Assembly (NCBI GenBank): GCA_022563275.1
Contig: JADFNR010000025.1
Location: 1 to 31,413, forward strand
Source: Chloroflexota bacterium
Lineage (GTDB): Bacteria > Chloroflexota > Dehalococcoidia > UBA3495
Reading direction: 5' to 3'
DNA: 31,413 nucleotides
Shown here: piece by piece, positions 30,493 to 31,413 of the stretch
Layout: every line of letters starts with the position of its first letter
How positions within the stretch are numbered: position 1 is the stretch's first letter
Position numbers and translations under genes: made by a program
The notes under the pieces: model-generated
What the model was told of the DNA's origin: nothing
The model's input: only the letters and a program-made list of their open reading frames with translations
The model's database searches: none

Positions 30493-30783
30493 CTAGATGT
30501 TTTCCAGCCAATGTTCGTAGATGTCGATGAGCAGCGTATCGGTGGCGGCTCCCTTGTAGTTCTCCCAGAGGTCGGTCTGGGCGAACTCGATCTGGTACAA
30601 AGGTTGGGCCGGGAGGCCGTCGCCGCCGTAGGCCAGGGACTCAGGGTTTGGGAATGCGCCCCACAGCGTCTCGATCCGGCCTTGCTTGCCCTGGACGTAT
30701 TCGGGGGTCCGGAAATGGGTCGGTGGGACTCCCACCCTGATGCGGACCCGGTCACCGGGTTGGTATTTTGCGTTGCCCGCCAC
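30493..30783 (-). CDS. nitrile hydratase beta chain, C-terminal (SH3-like) half
   Basis: 96 aa. Seen: YQPGDRVRIRVGVPPTHFRTPEYVQGKQGRIETLWGAFPNPE, then PLYQIEFAQTDLWENY, the beta-barrel domain that forms the C-terminal half of the normal beta subunit of about 220 aa. Here it is a gene of its own, as ScnA is in thiocyanate hydrolase and as in toyocamycin nitrile hydratase. Start GTG 30783 has GGAG six bases ahead and lies two bases after the stop of the gene for the other half, so translation is coupled. Confidence 0.88.
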   Translation of the reverse strand: MAGNAKYQPGDRVRIRVGVPPTHFRTPEYVQGKQGRIETLWGAFPNPESLAYGGDGLPAQPLYQIEFAQTDLWENYKGAATDTLLIDIYEHWLENI

Positions 30784-30785
30784 GG

Positions 30786-31088
30786 CTAGCTCCGCCCCTG
30801 TTTCAATTCGGCCATCTTGGCGTCGATCTCTCCCGTGGTCATGACGCCCTGTTCAACCAGAAGGATCTCCATGGCGGCCGTCCACTTCTCGTAGTAGGCC
30901 AACGACTCGTAGGTCTTCAGGTCCAGACTCTCGATCGCCCGGCGCAACTGATCGGTGTTCTTGAGTCCCTTCTCGCCGAGCACGCCGTTCAGTGCGTCAA
31001 CCAGCCGTTCCCATTCCTCCATCTTGTGCTCGGTGTGGTCGATGGGGTCATCGTTGGGCCAACCGCCGCGGTCATGTACCTTGGGCAT
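30786..31088 (-). CDS. nitrile hydratase beta chain, N-terminal half (or activator-like protein)
   Basis: 100 aa, mainly helical. Seen: N-terminal HDRGGW (the beta-subunit HDXGG signature), TEHKMEEWERLVDALN, and YYEKWTAAMEILLVEQGVMTTGEIDAKM, matching the end of the N-terminal half of beta chains. Since the C-terminal half follows as a separate gene, this is most likely the missing half of a split beta chain, as ScnB is in thiocyanate hydrolase. P14K-type cobalt activators resemble this half too, so that reading stays open. Start ATG 31088 has AGGAG six bases ahead. Confidence 0.82.
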   Translation of the reverse strand: MPKVHDRGGWPNDDPIDHTEHKMEEWERLVDALNGVLGEKGLKNTDQLRRAIESLDLKTYESLAYYEKWTAAMEILLVEQGVMTTGEIDAKMAELKQGRS

Positions 31089-31129
31089 CTTTAGCTCCTG
31101 CCGGGGGTGTTGGAAGCGGGTATTGGCAC

Positions 31130-31158
31130 ATGTTAATGGCGATGCAGTGGGTTGGCAA
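31130..31158 (-). promoter_or_regulatory. weak candidate promoter for the nitrile hydratase genes
   Basis: On the minus strand TTGCCA (31158-31153), 17-base spacer, TAACAT (31135-31130). The -35 box is one change from consensus, the -10 box two. Leader about 35 bases before ATG 31088. Confidence 0.35.
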
Positions 31159-31175
31159 GGGATTCTCCAGACCTG

Positions 31176-31204
31176 AAAGCTGACGGCTGTAAGCTGACAG
31201 CTTT
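31176..31204. repeat. short tandem repeat between deacetylase and nitrile hydratase genes
   Basis: AAAGCTGACGGCTGT (31176-31190) followed at once by AAGCTGACAGCTTT (31191-31204), two diverged copies of an AAGCTGACRGCT unit that is itself partly palindromic (AGCTGACAGCT). The second copy reaches the stop codon of the deacetylase gene. Confidence 0.5.
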
Positions 31205-31413
31205 AAAGCCACATCTTGGCCACGTCGATGGCCCGCATGAACTCCACATTGGGGAAGGTCTTGATGTGCTCGATGAGGCGCTCCAACATCAGCAGCCGGC
31301 CCGGACGTCCGATGTACTGGGGGTGCATGGTCAGGGTGAAGGCCCGGCCGTAGCGGTAGAGCCCCTCGAACTCGGCGGCCCAGGTCCCGTAGACCTCGTC
31401 GGGGTTTCGCATG
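31203..31413 (-). CDS. polysaccharide deacetylase family protein, C-terminal part only
   Basis: About 70 residues of the C-terminus; the gene runs off the right edge of the window. Seen: YGRAFTLTMHPQYIGRPGRLLMLERLIEHIKTFPNVEFMRAIDVAKMW, the closing part of the polysaccharide deacetylase (NodB-like) fold, closest in feel to the allantoinase PuuE/imidase-type group that acts on small cyclic amides rather than on glycans. The Met at the very edge is internal, since the family is about 300 aa long. It lies upstream of the nitrile hydratase genes on the same strand, 114 bases apart. Confidence 0.8.
   Translation of the reverse strand, partial: MRNPDEVYGTWAAEFEGLYRYGRAFTLTMHPQYIGRPGRLLMLERLIEHIKTFPNVEFMRAIDVAKMWL

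Overview
The window is a G+C-rich bacterial chromosome segment holding 33 protein-coding genes; two are cut by the window edges. I saw no rRNA, tRNA, CRISPR array, transposase or phage gene. The mix of paralogous luciferase-like flavin monooxygenases, short-chain dehydrogenases, MaoC hydratases, a double carboxymuconolactone decarboxylase-like protein, MmgE/PrpD, a form II (CoxL-like) molybdenum hydroxylase and a Co-type nitrile hydratase, together with a PSP1/RicT-holB pair, fits a Chloroflexota genome of the Dehalococcoidia/SAR202 type. That assignment is inference from gene content, not from a marker gene.

Layout. (1) 1-2390 (+): ABC exporter ATPase, permease and a small lipoprotein, meeting convergently a thioredoxin-fold lipoprotein (-). 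(2) 2387-13941 and on to 14942: two divergent catabolic arms around a control region at 9098-9344 that has a good sigma-70-type promoter facing each way. The minus arm reads F420/FMN luciferase-like oxidoreductase, double CMD protein, alpha/beta hydrolase-fold protein, HPP membrane protein, then (with its own promoter) MmgE/PrpD and a catalytically degenerate SDR. The plus arm reads two MaoC-type hydratases, SDR, lipocalin-like protein, a second copy of that SDR, a second luciferase-like monooxygenase and an NAD-dependent epimerase/dehydratase. Together these could oxidise and beta-oxidise an unknown alicyclic or branched acyl-CoA substrate. (3) 14965-17714 (-): housekeeping run cmk, plsC, a 72-aa unknown and dgt. 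(4) 17766-20931 (+): structured intergenic region, two PAP2 phosphatases, CvpA-family protein with a clear terminator, HNH endonuclease. (5) 20936-24142 (-): lysA, holB, ricT. (6) 24381-28088 (+): three-subunit molybdenum hydroxylase (2Fe-2S, Mo and FAD subunits) behind a clear promoter and a leader hairpin. (7) 28089-29805: surE flanked by two stretches of small palindromic repeats. (8) 29806-31412 (-): a Co-type nitrile hydratase/thiocyanate hydrolase-like enzyme with the beta chain split in two genes, then the end of a polysaccharide deacetylase.

Most interesting points: the divergent catabolic cluster; two of its proteins that keep their fold signature but lack the standard catalytic residues (SDR at 3466-4260, hydrolase at 6458-7255); the duplicated SDR pair; the split nitrile hydratase with a His-rich tail; and the nested inverted repeats between cmk and the PAP2 genes.
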